NCBI GenBank assembly: GCA_020861185.1
Contig: JAJBSV010000010.1
Span: forward strand, 1-64,000
Length of the DNA stretch: 64,000 nt
Direction: 5' to 3'
Source: Ruminococcus sp.
GTDB lineage: Bacteria > Bacillota > Clostridia > Oscillospirales > Ruminococcaceae
The position numbers and the translations under genes were made by a program. The first letter of the stretch is position 1. Every line of letters starts with the position of its first letter. Shown one piece after another: positions 43,615-54,025 of the stretch. Below the pieces are notes generated by a model, which saw nothing but the letters and a program-made list of their open reading frames with translations, did not search any database and was not told the origin of the DNA.

Positions 43615-46600
43615 TTAGTCTATGATATCATCCGAGTCGCTGTCTTTTACCGAGAAGCCTTCGAAGCCGGAATCGTCGTCCTCGTCCTCGTCTCCGAACT
43701 CGTCATAATCATCGCCTTCGTAGTCGCCGTCAATTCCTTCGTCCGCTACTTCGCTCATTCCGTAGTCGTCGTCGGGATCTGAAACAAGCTGAGGAAAGAT
43801 GTCGTTATCGTCCTCGAAGTTCTGCTTGAGGTCGATCTCCGCTCCGTCAGCATCGAGTACTCTTACATCGAGCGCCAGCGACTGGAGCTCCTTGACGAGA
43901 ACCTTGAAGGACTCGGGGATGCCCGACTGAGGAACGTTCTGACCCTTGACTATTGCCTCGTAGGTCTTGACTCTTCCTATCGTGTCGTCCGACTTGACGG
44001 TGAGGATTTCCTGAAGAGTATAGGCGGCGCCATAGGCTTCGAGCGCCCATACTTCCATTTCACCGAATCTCTGTCCGCCGAACTGAGCTTTACCGCCGAG
44101 CGGCTGCTGAGTGACGAGCGAATAAGGACCGACGGAACGTGCGTGAATCTTATCGTCAACGAGGTGATGAAGCTTGAGGTAATACATGATTCCGACGGTT
44201 ACGCGGTTGTCAAAGGGCTCACCGGTTCTGCCGTCATAGAGGGTTGTCTTACCGTCCTCCGCCATACCCGCAAGCTTGAAGCACTCGCGGATGTCCTCTT
44301 CGTGTGCGCCGTCGAATACCGGCGTCATAACCTTCCAGCCGAGCTTCTTGGCAGCCATACCGAGATGGACCTCGAGAACCTGACCGATATTCATTCTTGA
44401 AGGAACACCCAGAGGGTTAAGAACGATGTCAAGAGGCGTGCCGTCCTCGAGGAAGGGCATATCCTCCTGAGAAAGGATTCTTGAAACAACACCCTTGTTG
44501 CCGTGTCGACCTGCCATCTTGTCGCCGACGGAGATTTTTCTCTTCTGCGCAATGTAGCATCTTACAAGCATGTTTACTCCGGGCTGGAGCTCGTCGCAGT
44601 TCTCGGGCGTAAATACCTTGACATCAATGATGATGCCCGACTCGCCGTGAGGAACTCGGAGGGAGTTGTCTCTTACTTCCCTTGCCTTCTCACCGAAGAT
44701 TGCACGGAGCAGTCTTTCCTCGGCGGTAAGCTCGGTTTCGCCCTTGGGGGTAACCTTGCCGACAAGGATGTCGCCGCTTCTGACTTCTGCGCCTATGCGG
44801 ATAATACCGTTTTCGTCGAGGTCCTTAAGTGCATCCTCGCCGACACCGGGGATATCCTTCGTGATTTCCTCGGGACCAAGCTTGGTTTCTCTGCACTCGA
44901 GCTCATACTCTTCGATGTGGATTGATGTATATACGTCGTTTCTGACTAATTTTTCGTTCAGAAGTACGGCGTCCTCGTAGTTGTAGCCTTCCCAGGTCAT
45001 GAAGCCGATGAGGGCGTTCTTGCCGAGGGAAATTTCGCCGTTGCAGGTTGCGGGACCGTCGCCGATAACCTGGTGAGCGTCGATTCTCTCGCCCTTCTCA
45101 ACGATAGGTCTCTGGTTCGTGCAAGTGCCCGAGTTACTTCTCTTGAACTTGGTCAATGGATAGGTGTGAAGCTCGCCGCTGTTTTCACGGACGACTATTT
45201 CGCTGGCGTCAACCTTTTCTACAACGCCGGCGGCATCGCTTACGACAGCAACGCCCGAGTCGACGCAAGCCTTATACTCCATGCCGGTGGCGACAATCGG
45301 AGCTTCGGTTGTGAGAAGAGGAACAGCCTGCCTCTGCATGTTAGCGCCCATCAGAGCACGGTTAGCGTCATCGTTCTCGAGGAACGGAATCATTGCCGTA
45401 GCGACGGAAACGACCATCTTCGGCGAAACATCCATGAAGTCGATGTTCTCGCGGTCGATTTCCATAATCTGGTCACGATATCTTCCGTTGACCTTGGGAC
45501 GAGCAAACTTGTTGTCCTCTGTCAGGGGCTCGTTCGCCTGAGCAATCATGTAGTTATCCTCGACGTCGGCGGTCATATAGACAGCCTCGTCGGTAACGAC
45601 TCCCGTAGTCTTGTCAACCTTGCGGTAGGGGGCTTCGATGAAGCCGTATTCGTTAATCTTCGCATAGGATGCGAGATAGGAGATAAGTCCGATATTAGGT
45701 CCTTCAGGGGTCTCAATCGGGCACATTCTGCCGTAGTGGGTATAGTGAACGTCTCTTACCTCGAAGCCCGCTCTGTCTCTTGAAAGACCACCGGGACCGA
45801 GGGCTGAAAGTCTTCTCTTGTGGGTAAGCTCCGCCAGAGGGTTCGACTGATCCATGAACTGCGAAAGAGGCGAAGAACCGAAGAATTCACGGATTGCCGC
45901 AGTAATCGGACGGATGTTTATAAGAGCTGTCGGAGTTACGGTTTCGATGTCCTGAGACTGGATGTTCATTCTTTCACGGATGACTCTTTCCATTCTCGCC
46001 ATACCGATTCTGAACTGGTTCTGGAGAAGCTCTCCGACGCATCTGATTCTTCTGTTGCCGAGGTGGTCGATGTCGTCGATATTTCCAACGCCCTCGCAGA
46101 GGTTCAGGAAGTAGCTGATTGTAGCCCAGATGTCCTCGATTGTGATGTGCATCGGGATGAGTTCTTCGCGGCGAGCCTTTATCTGCTCGACGAGCTCGTC
46201 GTGGTTCGAGGTGCTCTCGAGGATTTCCTTCAGGACTGTAAAGGAGACCTTCTCATTGATGCCGAAGGGCTTTGCGTCGAAGTCGATATACTCGTCGATG
46301 TCGACCATGCCGTTGCCGATAACCTTGGTCTCGACATGCTCAATCTTGTGGGTAACATCGCCGTTTGCATCGGTGATCATTTCCCTCTTCTCAACGTCGA
46401 TATAGACTTCCTTCACGCCTGCCTGCTCGATTTTAGCCGCCAGTTCGCTTGTGACCATGTCTCCCTGGTCGGCGAGGATTTCGCCCGTAAGAGGAGCAAC
46501 AACCGGTCTTGCCAGAACGTAGCCGGTGATTCTTGAGGCAACGCCCAATTTCTTGTTGTATTTGTAACGACCGAATCTGCAAAGGTCGTATCTTCTTGCA

Positions 46601-47391
46601 TCGAAGAAGAGGTTATTTATGTGAGTGATAGCTGTGTCGACCGTCGGAGGCTCGCCCGGGCGAAGTCTTCTATAGACCTCGAGGAGTCCTTCCTCGGTCG
46701 AGGTGGTAGAATCCTTCTGGGTGATGGTTTCCGAAAGCCGAGGGTCGTGGTTAAAGAATTCGTCGATTTCCTGATTGGTGCCGATGCCGAGAGCACGGAT
46801 GAAGGTGGTAATCGGAATCTTTCTGTTCTTGTCGATTCTGACATAAACAACGTCGTTCGAGTCCATCTCATATTCGAGCCATGCGCCTCTGTTCGGGATG
46901 ACCGTTGAGCTGAAGAGGTCCTTGCCGACCTTGTCCTTCTCGACGGCATAGTAGACGCCCGGTGAACGAACGAGCTGGGAAACGACGACTCTCTCCGCAC
47001 CGTTGATGATGAAGGTGCCGGAAGGGGTCATGAGCGGGAAGTCGCCCATATAGATTTCCGAGTCCTTGATTTCGCCGGTCTCGAGGTTGTGGAGTCTTGC
47101 AGTTACACGAAGCGGTGCCGCATATGTGGTGTCCCTCTCCTTGCACTCCGCAATAGTGTACTTGGGCTCATCATCGAGCCTGTAGTCAACAAAGCTCAGC
47201 TCCAGCGTCTCGTTGTAGTCCTTGATAGCGGCTGTATCGCGGAAGACCTCTCTCAAGCCTTCGTCCATAAACCACTTGTAGGAGACTTTCTGAATGTCGA
47301 TAAGATTCGGCATCTCGAGAACTTCGTCGATTTTCGCGAAGCTCTTTCTGACAACGTGCTTGCCAAGCTGAACGTCCTTGACATTGACCAT
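43615..47391 (-). CDS. rpoB: RNA polymerase subunit beta
   Basis: The 1258-residue subunit contains the rifampicin-pocket region [20 protein letters not shown], then [20 protein letters not shown]. It also has [14 protein letters not shown] and ends in a long acidic tail rich in Asp/Glu (about 1205-1258). In the rifampicin region, Pro replaces the usual Gln after GSS, Ser replaces Asn after DQ, and Ala replaces Ser after PL. The start at 47391 follows AAGGAGTGA; a longer frame lies in the leader. Confidence 0.98.
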   Translation of the reverse strand: MVNVKDVQLGKHVVRKSFAKIDEVLEMPNLIDIQKVSYKWFMDEGLREVFRDTAAIKDYNETLELSFVDYRLDDEPKYTIAECKERDTTYAAPLRVTARLHNLETGEIKDSEIYMGDFPLMTPSGTFIINGAERVVVSQLVRSPGVYYAVEKDKVGKDLFSSTVIPNRGAWLEYEMDSNDVVYVRIDKNRKIPITTFIRALGIGTNQEIDEFFNHDPRLSETITQKDSTTSTEEGLLEVYRRLRPGEPPTVDTAITHINNLFFDARRYDLCRFGRYKYNKKLGVASRITGYVLARPVVAPLTGEILADQGDMVTSELAAKIEQAGVKEVYIDVEKREMITDANGDVTHKIEHVETKVIGNGMVDIDEYIDFDAKPFGINEKVSFTVLKEILESTSNHDELVEQIKARREELIPMHITIEDIWATISYFLNLCEGVGNIDDIDHLGNRRIRCVGELLQNQFRIGMARMERVIRERMNIQSQDIETVTPTALINIRPITAAIREFFGSSPLSQFMDQSNPLAELTHKRRLSALGPGGLSRDRAGFEVRDVHYTHYGRMCPIETPEGPNIGLISYLASYAKINEYGFIEAPYRKVDKTTGVVTDEAVYMTADVEDNYMIAQANEPLTEDNKFARPKVNGRYRDQIMEIDRENIDFMDVSPKMVVSVATAMIPFLENDDANRALMGANMQRQAVPLLTTEAPIVATGMEYKACVDSGVAVVSDAAGVVEKVDASEIVVRENSGELHTYPLTKFKRSNSGTCTNQRPIVEKGERIDAHQVIGDGPATCNGEISLGKNALIGFMTWEGYNYEDAVLLNEKLVRNDVYTSIHIEEYELECRETKLGPEEITKDIPGVGEDALKDLDENGIIRIGAEVRSGDILVGKVTPKGETELTAEERLLRAIFGEKAREVRDNSLRVPHGESGIIIDVKVFTPENCDELQPGVNMLVRCYIAQKRKISVGDKMAGRHGNKGVVSRILSQEDMPFLEDGTPLDIVLNPLGVPSRMNIGQVLEVHLGMAAKKLGWKVMTPVFDGAHEEDIRECFKLAGMAEDGKTTLYDGRTGEPFDNRVTVGIMYYLKLHHLVDDKIHARSVGPYSLVTQQPLGGKAQFGGQRFGEMEVWALEAYGAAYTLQEILTVKSDDTIGRVKTYEAIVKGQNVPQSGIPESFKVLVKELQSLALDVRVLDADGAEIDLKQNFEDDNDIFPQLVSDPDDDYGMSEVADEGIDGDYEGDDYDEFGDEDEDDDSGFEGFSVKDSDSDDIID

Positions 47392-47606
47392 TAGCTTATC
47401 ACTCCTTGTATTCAGATAGGTTTTAATTTGCAAATAACGCTTAAAAACGCCCGTCCTCTTGACACGCTTTCGCCCGAAAACCCGCATTTTTATACATTAT
47501 GTACAAACCCACAGCCGATTTTCAAGAAAAGTTCGTGAAAAAATTACGCCCAATTTTGGGCTTATTATAAAAAGGCGTCTTTTTAGCCATTATGAATCAG
47601 TATCAT
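47392..47606 (-). promoter_or_regulatory. Long untranslated leader of rpoBC
   Basis: About 210 bases separate the promoter from rpoB. The leader contains GCCCAAAATTGGGC and other A/T-rich structure but no recognised riboswitch. In most Firmicutes the rplJL transcript runs into rpoB; here it starts afresh. Confidence 0.55.
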
Positions 47607-47635
47607 AGTATACACTAATTTCCAAGGCTTGTCAA
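47607..47635 (-). promoter_or_regulatory. Promoter of rpoBC
   Basis: Minus-strand TTGACA (47630-47635), 17 bases and TATACT (47607-47612). Confidence 0.8.
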
Positions 47636-47707
47636 GCACTTACGCGAAATTTTTTTGAATTTCGCTGAAAAAATTTTCGGACAAAACCGGGAAAATAAAA
47701 AAGACTG

Positions 47708-47736
47708 TTGACAAAACAGCCGGACTACGATATAAT
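47708..47736 (+). promoter_or_regulatory. Antisense promoter inside the toxin-mRNA terminator, element C
   Basis: TTGACA (47708-47713), 17 bases and TATAAT (47731-47736). GACTGTTGACAAAACAGCCG is identical to the matching region of element B. On the minus strand it reads as a small hairpin plus a U-run. Confidence 0.8.
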
Positions 47737-47742
47737 AAAGGT

Positions 47743-47854
47743 GGTGAGAGGGTTACCTGAAGTGCGAATTCAGGCAACAGTTACTCTTCCCAGCAATTCA
47801 CAGAACTATGTTCCAAGTAACCGCGCTGAAGGACTCAGGGCGGTTTATTTCTTT
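47743..47854 (+). ncRNA. Antisense RNA of element C
   Basis: The RNA would start near GGTGGTGAGAGG. It ends at the hairpin AACCGC..GCGGTT (47819-47846) followed by TATTTCTTT. It overlaps the last 10 bases of the toxin frame. Confidence 0.7.
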
Positions 47855-47934
47855 CGGCGTTCGCCAAGGTCAAGACCCAATCTGATGGCTGTCAATACAA
47901 GAAGTATCAACTGAATGGTTTGTGCGATGTCCAT
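47845..47934 (-). CDS. Holin-like type I toxin peptide, element C
   Basis: A 29-residue peptide starts MDIAQTIQLILLVLTAIRLG and ends GERRKK. It has one hydrophobic helix and a basic tail, and follows GGGAGG. Layout and 5' transcript sequences match element B. It lies just upstream of the rpoBC promoter. Confidence 0.72.
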   Translation of the reverse strand: MDIAQTIQLILLVLTAIRLGLDLGERRKK

Positions 47935-47988
47935 AGTGGCTTCACCTCCCTCTTGCGAGGAAAGAGCAACCGACCTCTCACCGAAATC

Positions 47989-48018
47989 ATTATAGCATAT
48001 GTTCGGGTACACTGTCAA
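47989..48018 (-). promoter_or_regulatory. Toxin promoter, element C
   Basis: Minus-strand TTGACA (48013-48018), 18 bases and TATAAT (47989-47994). Confidence 0.82.
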
Positions 48019-48117
48019 CGAAACAATCAAAAATTTTATTTCTGTCGATGCAATAATCCGCCCTCCTGATGTGTATTAGATATAGAAACACCCAAATTCA
48101 AAGAAAGGCGTGATATT

Positions 48118-49056
48118 ATGAAAAGAAAAATACTTACTATCCTGGCGATAGCCTGCTCGGCAGTTATTCTTGCGGGGTGTGGGGCGAGTTATGCCACCGA
48201 CTCGGCGGCAGTCGCATCCAGCTCATATTACGACTCCGACTTCGGTTGGTACGACGACTACGAGGTTGATGAGTCTGTGGTCGAAGCCGCCGAATCCTCC
48301 TCAGACTCCGTCTATGACGACACGGACGTCGAGGCTTCCACCCGAAAGCTCATAAAAAACCGCACAATGGACGTGCAGACGGTTGAGTACGACCAATTTG
48401 TCGCAGATCTGAAGAGCTACGTTTCGCAGTTCGGCGGCTATATCGAGAGCTCCTCTGAATCCGGCAACTCCTACTATTCGAGCGGGCTCAGGTATGCCGA
48501 CTTCACCATCAGAATCCCCGCCGATTACTACGACGAGTTTGCCGAGGCGATCGGCAACATGGCGACGGTCACCTATAGCTATGAATACGTCAACGACGTC
48601 ACCTCTTCATACGTCGACATCGAGGCTCGGCTCACGGCTCTCAAAACGGAGAGGGACAGCTTCCTCCAGCTCATGGAGAAAGCCGAAACGGTCGAGGAAA
48701 TCCTCCAGATTCAGAGCTACCTCACGGACGTCAACTATGAGATTGAATCCTACACCGCTCAGCTCAAGACCTATGACGACAGGATTTCCTACAGCACATT
48801 TTATATAGATGTAAGCGAAGTCCGTCGCATCTCGACCGAAACGAGCAACCCGACCGTCTTCGAGCGAATCCGCTCGAACCTCTCGGACAGCTTCTACAAT
48901 ATCGGAGAAGGCTTCAAGGATGCGTTCGTCTGGATAGTCAGCGCCCTGCCGTATATCGTGCTTGTCGCAGTGCCTGTTATAATTGTTGTGGTTATTGTTA
49001 AGGTTGCGATGAAGAAGAGTAAGAAGAAGCAGAATGGTGCGGAGAGTGCGGAGTAA
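48118..49056 (+). CDS. DUF4349 lipoprotein
   Basis: The 312-residue protein has a lipoprotein signal (lipobox LAGC at about 18-21), an acidic Ser/Tyr-rich stretch (about 30-75) and a DUF4349 domain (about 80-245; RTMDVQTVEYDQFVADLKSY, then VDIEARLTALKTERD). A C-terminal membrane helix (about 275-300) with a Lys-rich end follows. It is exposed outside the membrane; function is unknown. The start follows AGAAAGG. Confidence 0.87.
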   Translation: MKRKILTILAIACSAVILAGCGASYATDSAAVASSSYYDSDFGWYDDYEVDESVVEAAESSSDSVYDDTDVEASTRKLIKNRTMDVQTVEYDQFVADLKSYVSQFGGYIESSSESGNSYYSSGLRYADFTIRIPADYYDEFAEAIGNMATVTYSYEYVNDVTSSYVDIEARLTALKTERDSFLQLMEKAETVEEILQIQSYLTDVNYEIESYTAQLKTYDDRISYSTFYIDVSEVRRISTETSNPTVFERIRSNLSDSFYNIGEGFKDAFVWIVSALPYIVLVAVPVIIVVVIVKVAMKKSKKKQNGAESAE

Positions 49057-49077
49057 TGCTCGCCCTACGGGCTCGCA

Positions 49078-49197
49078 AACCTCTCAGTCAGCTACGCTGA
49101 CAGCTCCCCTTAAAAAAGGGAGCCAATAGCAACCTCTCATAGAATTCAAAAGGCTCCCCTGTCAAGGGGAGCTGGCGCCGAAGGCGACTGAGAGGTG
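49078..49197. repeat. Double-hairpin repeat between convergent genes, copy 3
   Basis: AACCTCTCAG and CTGAGAGGT flank two hairpins with AGCTCCCCT/AGGGGAGC-type arms. This variant has CTCTCAG ends instead of CCCCTC. It lies between the DUF4349 and thioesterase genes, which converge. Confidence 0.75.
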
Positions 49198-49251
49198 CTA
49201 TTTTCGGCGAAGACGAAAATAGCGTGGCTCGCTATTAGCGAGCCACTATTT

Positions 49252-49665
49252 TTATGCCTCCATATACTTCCTAATCGCCTCATCCAATTCCGGAAACTCC
49301 CTCTTGACAGAAATTATCTTCCCATCTCTGATGAACCCGTGCTTTGATTCGGCGGTGGCGCAGATTTTCCCGGTGTTGCGGTCGAACATTTCGTAGCCGA
49401 TTATCAGGGACACGCCGGTGTAGCGCTTGACACTTACCCGAACCTCGACCGTGTCGTCGTACATGGCGCTCGTTTTGTAGTCGATGCTGAGCGAGACGAC
49501 GGGGGAGACGATTCCGTTCTCCTCGACAGTCTTGTAGCCGAGACCCATGTCGTCCATCATCTCGATTCTCGCTTCCTCCATCCAGTGGATATAGTTCGCG
49601 TGGTGGACGACGCCCATCTGGTCGGTCTCGTAGTAGTGCGCTTTTCTTAAATAGTTATAGACCAT
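49252..49665 (-). CDS. Acyl-CoA thioesterase, YbgC/4HBT family
   Basis: The 137-residue hot-dog-fold protein has the 4HBT motif YYETDQMGVVHHANYIHWMEE (Asp as catalytic residue) and VSLSIDYKTSAMYDD. It hydrolyses acyl-CoA or acyl-ACP thioesters; the exact substrate is unknown. It lies 8 bases after the putative glycosidase gene, so they are co-transcribed. Confidence 0.88.
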   Translation of the reverse strand: MVYNYLRKAHYYETDQMGVVHHANYIHWMEEARIEMMDDMGLGYKTVEENGIVSPVVSLSIDYKTSAMYDDTVEVRVSVKRYTGVSLIIGYEMFDRNTGKICATAESKHGFIRDGKIISVKREFPELDEAIRKYMEA

Positions 49666-49673
49666 CTTTCGCC

Positions 49674-51107
49674 TCAGTTTGTGAACGGGATGCAGGGCTC
49701 ATAGGCGATGCGGATTTTCGGGAGCTTCTCGATTGTGGTGAACGAGTCGATTGCTCCGTCCTCGTTCTCACCGCTTGCCGGAGGGCAGAATATCTTGAGA
49801 CTGAGCTTCGTCTTGCCGTCGAGGGGATTCTCATAGAACGCCGGCATCAGGTCGACATACTTCGCCTTGGGGGACTTATAGAACCATCTGTCGTTAAGCT
49901 CAATCATCATATTCGATTCGTCGTCCTCGTCGAACCAGAGCTCACAGAAGGTCGGGTTCTCTTCAAACTTGAGTGGGATTGCGATTCCGTCCGAGTCCTC
50001 CGAACCGCCCCAACGGACGGTTACGGGGAGCTTCTGCTCGCCCGAATAGTCCATCTTCGGCTCGAACCAGTCCTCGTGGATTATCTTCTTATACTCCGCC
50101 ATCAGCGGCTGTTCGATTCCGACCTCGGGGTTGTTCGGGTCCTCGAGCTCGAGTCCGAGTCTGCCTCTGTCGCGGAACTGATAGAGCGCGAAGCCCTCAA
50201 TCCAGGTCGCCTTCTTGTCAACGACCATGTCGCAGAAATGGCGCATAATCTTGCACTGGTCATAAGGACCGGTAACGTCGCCGTCGGCGTTGTGCTCGCT
50301 CATTACCATCGGCTTCACCATGCCGGTGGATTCTTTATATCTGTTATAAGTATCCTCGAGCGACTTATAGACCGCTTCAGAACCGGTGTAGCCATAGGAT
50401 CCGCCGCCCTTCTCGGCGATGTCATAGGGCCAGCCCCAGTGGAGAGCCATATACTTGTCTATCGACCAAATGTCGGTTTCCTGAGCCGCCGCCGCAAACT
50501 CTTCTTCTTTCTCCAGCTTGCTCGTTGCAGGGTCATAGCAGCCGGCACAGAGAATAGTCTTGACGTTCGGGGCGTATTCGTGCAAAATTTTTGCGAATCT
50601 TGCGAAGAAGGCGCCGATCTCGGCATAGGTGCAACGCTTATTGAAGGAGAACCAGTTGCCGGTCGCCTCGTGGTTGACTCTTATCATCAGTCTTCCAAAC
50701 GGAAGGAGGTCTTTTGCAATAGCAATCAGATGCTCGTCCGAGACATGCGGGTCGATTGTGAGCGTCAGGATAACGTCCTGACCGTGTCTGCGGATATCCC
50801 TCATCTGTTCAAAAACGGGAGCGTCCTTCGAGCCGTTCAAGCCTCCACCATAGGTGTAATAATCGTCATAGGGGAAGCCCCACGCGTTGGTCGTGTCCTT
50901 TGAAGGGAATGCAACGCTCGCTCTGACGGGGAAGCCCGCATCGAGAGGATAGTAGCAATACATGAGGTTGACAGCCCTGTGCGGTCGCCCGAGCTTATTT
51001 AAAATGTAATCCTGATTTACATACTCGCCGCGTTCACTGCCGTTCGAGAGGTCGACAGAGCAGTTCGCCTTGCCCATATGTATACCATAAATCTTATATT
51101 CTGCCAT
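49674..51107 (-). CDS. Putative TIM-barrel glycoside hydrolase, family uncertain
   Basis: The 477-residue protein looks like a clan GH-A beta/alpha barrel: RLMIRVNHEATGNWF carries a possible acid/base Glu and MVMSEHNADGD a possible nucleophile Glu, about 140 residues apart. DIWSIDKYMALHWGWPYD lies between. A C-terminal beta-rich part (about 340-477) follows. There is no signal peptide. It recalls GH26/GH39-type enzymes but I cannot assign a family. The ATG at 51107 follows AGGTGA. Confidence 0.55.
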   Translation of the reverse strand: MAEYKIYGIHMGKANCSVDLSNGSERGEYVNQDYILNKLGRPHRAVNLMYCYYPLDAGFPVRASVAFPSKDTTNAWGFPYDDYYTYGGGLNGSKDAPVFEQMRDIRRHGQDVILTLTIDPHVSDEHLIAIAKDLLPFGRLMIRVNHEATGNWFSFNKRCTYAEIGAFFARFAKILHEYAPNVKTILCAGCYDPATSKLEKEEEFAAAAQETDIWSIDKYMALHWGWPYDIAEKGGGSYGYTGSEAVYKSLEDTYNRYKESTGMVKPMVMSEHNADGDVTGPYDQCKIMRHFCDMVVDKKATWIEGFALYQFRDRGRLGLELEDPNNPEVGIEQPLMAEYKKIIHEDWFEPKMDYSGEQKLPVTVRWGGSEDSDGIAIPLKFEENPTFCELWFDEDDESNMMIELNDRWFYKSPKAKYVDLMPAFYENPLDGKTKLSLKIFCPPASGENEDGAIDSFTTIEKLPKIRIAYEPCIPFTN

Positions 51108-51298
51108 TGAAAAAATCACCTGTCCCTGAGTTTTGAAATCTTAATATGAGTATAAAGCATTCGAGGGGCAAAGTCAACAGATTTTTGTCTGCGAAATCCG
51201 TAAAATTCGTGAGGAAAATGTCGAAAAAGCGGTTGAAATTATGAGTGAAATGGAGTAATATTGTTAGTTGTTTGTAAAGTGATTAGGGGGGATATCTC

Positions 51299-52741
51299 TT
51301 GTTCAAGATAAAACGGGGCGAAAGCTCAAGAACCATGGACATGACGACGGGGTCGCTTCTTCCGAAGATTATCCGGTTCACGATTCCGCTTATGGCTATG
51401 GGCATGCTCCAGCTTTTATATAACGCCGCGGATATCGTGGTGGTCGGTCACTGGGGAAGCGATAACTCTTTGGTGGCGGTCAGCTCGACCTCGGCTCTCA
51501 TAAACCTTATAGTAAACGTCTTCATGGGGCTTTCGGTCGGCACCTCGGTCGTCGTCTCCCAGCATTTCGGTGCGGGAGAGATGAAGGACGTCAGCGAAAC
51601 GGTGCACACATCAATCGCAACGGCTCTTGTCTGCGGGGTTGCGGTCGGAATCTTCGGCTTCTTCGCCTCAAGACAGATGCTCGTCTGGATGGATTCGCCC
51701 GAAGAGGTTATCGACCTTTCGGCTCTGTATGTAAAAATATACTTCATCGGCATGCCGGTAAACATGCTCTATAACTTCGGTGCGGCGGTACTAAGAGCCG
51801 TCGGCGATACAAAGAGACCCCTTTACTACCTCACCGTTTCGGGAATCGTGAACGTAATCCTGAACCTCATCTTCGTAATCGGACTGAAGATGGACGTTGC
51901 GGGAGTTGCGCTTGCCACGATAATCTCTCAGCTCATTTCCGCAATACTCGTTACCGTCTGCCTTATGCGTTCGGACGGACCAATCAGGCTCTATCTGAAG
52001 AAGCTTAAGATTTATCCGAAGAAGCTCGTCGAAATCATCAAAATCGGTCTTCCGGCGGGAATTCAGGGCTCGATATTCTCAATTTCTAACGTCATCATCC
52101 AGTCGTCGATAAACGGCTTCGGCTCTGCCGCAATGGTGGGCAACGGCGCCGCTTCCAACATCGAGGGCTTCATCTACACGGCGATGAACTCGGTTTATCA
52201 GGCGGCGATAACCTTCACCGGTCAGAACTACGGTGCGAAGCAGTACAAGCGCATCAAGACAATCGCTTTCGAGTGCATGGGCTTCGTCGTTCTCGTCGGC
52301 GTGGGACTGGGGCTTCTTGCGAAAGCTTTCGACACCCAGCTCCTGGGAATATATACGGACAATTCGGAGGAAATAGCTTTCGGCGTCGTCCGCATGTCGG
52401 TCATCATGTTCACATACTTCCTTGACGGCACGATGGACGTTCTGGTGGGACTGCTCCGCGGCGTCGGGCACTCGGTTCTTCCGACCGTCACGACGATAAT
52501 GTTCGTCTGCGGCTTCCGGATCCTATGGATAAGCACCTACTTCGCGCAGTTCAAAGCCGCCCATCCCGGCGACCCCGCCGCATGCCTGAGGGTTCTCTAT
52601 ATGTCCTACCCCATCTCGTGGACGATGGCGACGCTGTCGCATCTTGTGTGCTTCTTGGTGATTTATAGGGGGGATACTGAAGAAAAACAAATCGCAATAA
52701 AATCTGTTTCGACTCTGAATGGCTCCGCATGGAAGCATTAG
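51299..52741 (+). CDS. MATE family efflux transporter
   Basis: The 480-residue membrane protein has twelve helices and MATE features: TTGSLLPKIIRFTIPLMAMG, GAAVLRAVGDTKRPLYYLTV and GLPAGIQGSIFSISNVIIQS. It exports drugs or metabolites using Na+ or H+; the substrate is unknown. TTG 51299 follows AGGGGGGA. Confidence 0.92.
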   Translation: MFKIKRGESSRTMDMTTGSLLPKIIRFTIPLMAMGMLQLLYNAADIVVVGHWGSDNSLVAVSSTSALINLIVNVFMGLSVGTSVVVSQHFGAGEMKDVSETVHTSIATALVCGVAVGIFGFFASRQMLVWMDSPEEVIDLSALYVKIYFIGMPVNMLYNFGAAVLRAVGDTKRPLYYLTVSGIVNVILNLIFVIGLKMDVAGVALATIISQLISAILVTVCLMRSDGPIRLYLKKLKIYPKKLVEIIKIGLPAGIQGSIFSISNVIIQSSINGFGSAAMVGNGAASNIEGFIYTAMNSVYQAAITFTGQNYGAKQYKRIKTIAFECMGFVVLVGVGLGLLAKAFDTQLLGIYTDNSEEIAFGVVRMSVIMFTYFLDGTMDVLVGLLRGVGHSVLPTVTTIMFVCGFRILWISTYFAQFKAAHPGDPAACLRVLYMSYPISWTMATLSHLVCFLVIYRGDTEEKQIAIKSVSTLNGSAWKH

Positions 52742-52823
52742 CTCCCCAAGGGAGCTATTTATTTTTCGTCAAAATGCCCACTTCTCCCTTTTAACGTGAT
52801 AAAATTTCTTTGTGTTTCCACTG

Positions 52824-52852
52824 TTGACAGTTGTACTCGAGTGGAGTATAAT
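52824..52852 (+). promoter_or_regulatory. Promoter of serCA
   Basis: TTGACA (52824-52829), 17 bases and TATAAT (52847-52852). The spacer contains the palindrome ACTCGAGT. Downstream are two near-copies of GATGGTATTTTGTAAGAT and a hairpin GTCGGCTCC..GGAGGCGAC just before the serC ribosome binding site, suggesting leader control. Confidence 0.75.
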
Positions 52853-52945
52853 GTATAGGATGGTATTTTGTAAGATGGCATTTTATAAGATACCGCATAA
52901 TACGTCGGCTCCGGCAAGTTGGAGGCGACTTACGAGGTGTTTATA

Positions 52946-54025
52946 ATGAGAGTTTATAATTTCAGTGCGGGTCCCGCAATGCTCCCGGAGGAAGTCCTCC
53001 AGCGCGCGGCGGACGAAATGCTTGAGTACGGCTCAAGCGGACAGTCGGTTATGGAAATGTCCCACCGCTCAAAGGAGTACGGCGAGATTATCGCAAGCGT
53101 CGAGGCTAAGTTCAGAGAACTTATGGCTATCCCAGACAACTACAAGGTTCTGTTCCTGCAGGGCGGCGCATCCAGCCAGTTCGCAATGGTTCCGATGAAC
53201 CTTATGAACAAGAATAACAAGGCTGATTTTGTTCTCAGCGGTCAGTGGTCCAACAAGGCTTATCAGGAGGCTTCGAGATACGGCGAGTGCACCGTTGTTG
53301 CTTCCTCGAAGGATAAGGTCTATTCATATATCCCCGAGATCGACGAGTCGAAGCTCGATCCCGAGGCTGATTATTTCCACATTTGCTATAATAATACTAT
53401 TTATGGAACGAAGTTCACTTCGCTCCCTGACACTCATGGTGTCCCGATTGTTGCGGATATGTCTTCCTGCATTCTTTCCGAGCCGGTTGACGTTTCGAAG
53501 TTCGGCGTTATCTATGCCGGTGCCCAGAAGAATATGGGTCCTGCGGGTCTGACAGTCGTCATCATCCGCGAAGACCTCATCGGCAACGCTATGGACATCA
53601 CTCCGACCATGTTCAACTATCAGATTCATGCGGACAACGGCTCGATGTATAACACTCCTCCGACCTACGGAATCTATATCCTCGGTCTCGTTCTTGACTG
53701 GGTCAAGGAAAAGGGCGGACTCGAGGCTATGAAAGAGATTAACGAGAAGAAGGCTAAGCTTCTTTATGATTGCTTGGATTCGTCGAAGCTCTTCAAGGCA
53801 ACCGTTTCCGGCAAGGACCGCTCCATCACGAACGTTCCCTTCGTCACCGGAAGCGACGAGCTCGATGCGAAGTTCGTCAAGGAAGCAAAGGCGGCAGGAC
53901 TCATCAACATCAAGGGTCACCGCTCCGTCGGCGGCATGAGAGCTTCCATCTACAACGCTATGCCTTATGAGGGCGTTGAGAAGCTCGTAGAATTCATCAG
54001 AAAGTTTGAGGCTGAAAATGTATAA
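52946..54025 (+). CDS. serC: Phosphoserine aminotransferase
   Basis: SerC makes 3-phosphoserine from 3-phosphohydroxypyruvate and glutamate. The 359-residue PLP enzyme begins RVYNFSAGPAMLPEEVLQ and has SSQFAMVPMNL, the PLP-lysine region VIYAGAQKNMGPAGLT and IKGHRSVGGMRASIYNAMP. The start at 52946 follows GAGGTG. It overlaps serA by 8 bases. Confidence 0.95.
   Translation: MRVYNFSAGPAMLPEEVLQRAADEMLEYGSSGQSVMEMSHRSKEYGEIIASVEAKFRELMAIPDNYKVLFLQGGASSQFAMVPMNLMNKNNKADFVLSGQWSNKAYQEASRYGECTVVASSKDKVYSYIPEIDESKLDPEADYFHICYNNTIYGTKFTSLPDTHGVPIVADMSSCILSEPVDVSKFGVIYAGAQKNMGPAGLTVVIIREDLIGNAMDITPTMFNYQIHADNGSMYNTPPTYGIYILGLVLDWVKEKGGLEAMKEINEKKAKLLYDCLDSSKLFKATVSGKDRSITNVPFVTGSDELDAKFVKEAKAAGLINIKGHRSVGGMRASIYNAMPYEGVEKLVEFIRKFEAENV

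Noticed and set aside
45900-46030. Rifampicin-resistance call from rpoB pocket changes
   Set aside because: The substitutions (Pro, Ser and Ala at normally Gln, Asn and Ser positions) may be lineage-typical; resistance cannot be concluded without alignment or testing.
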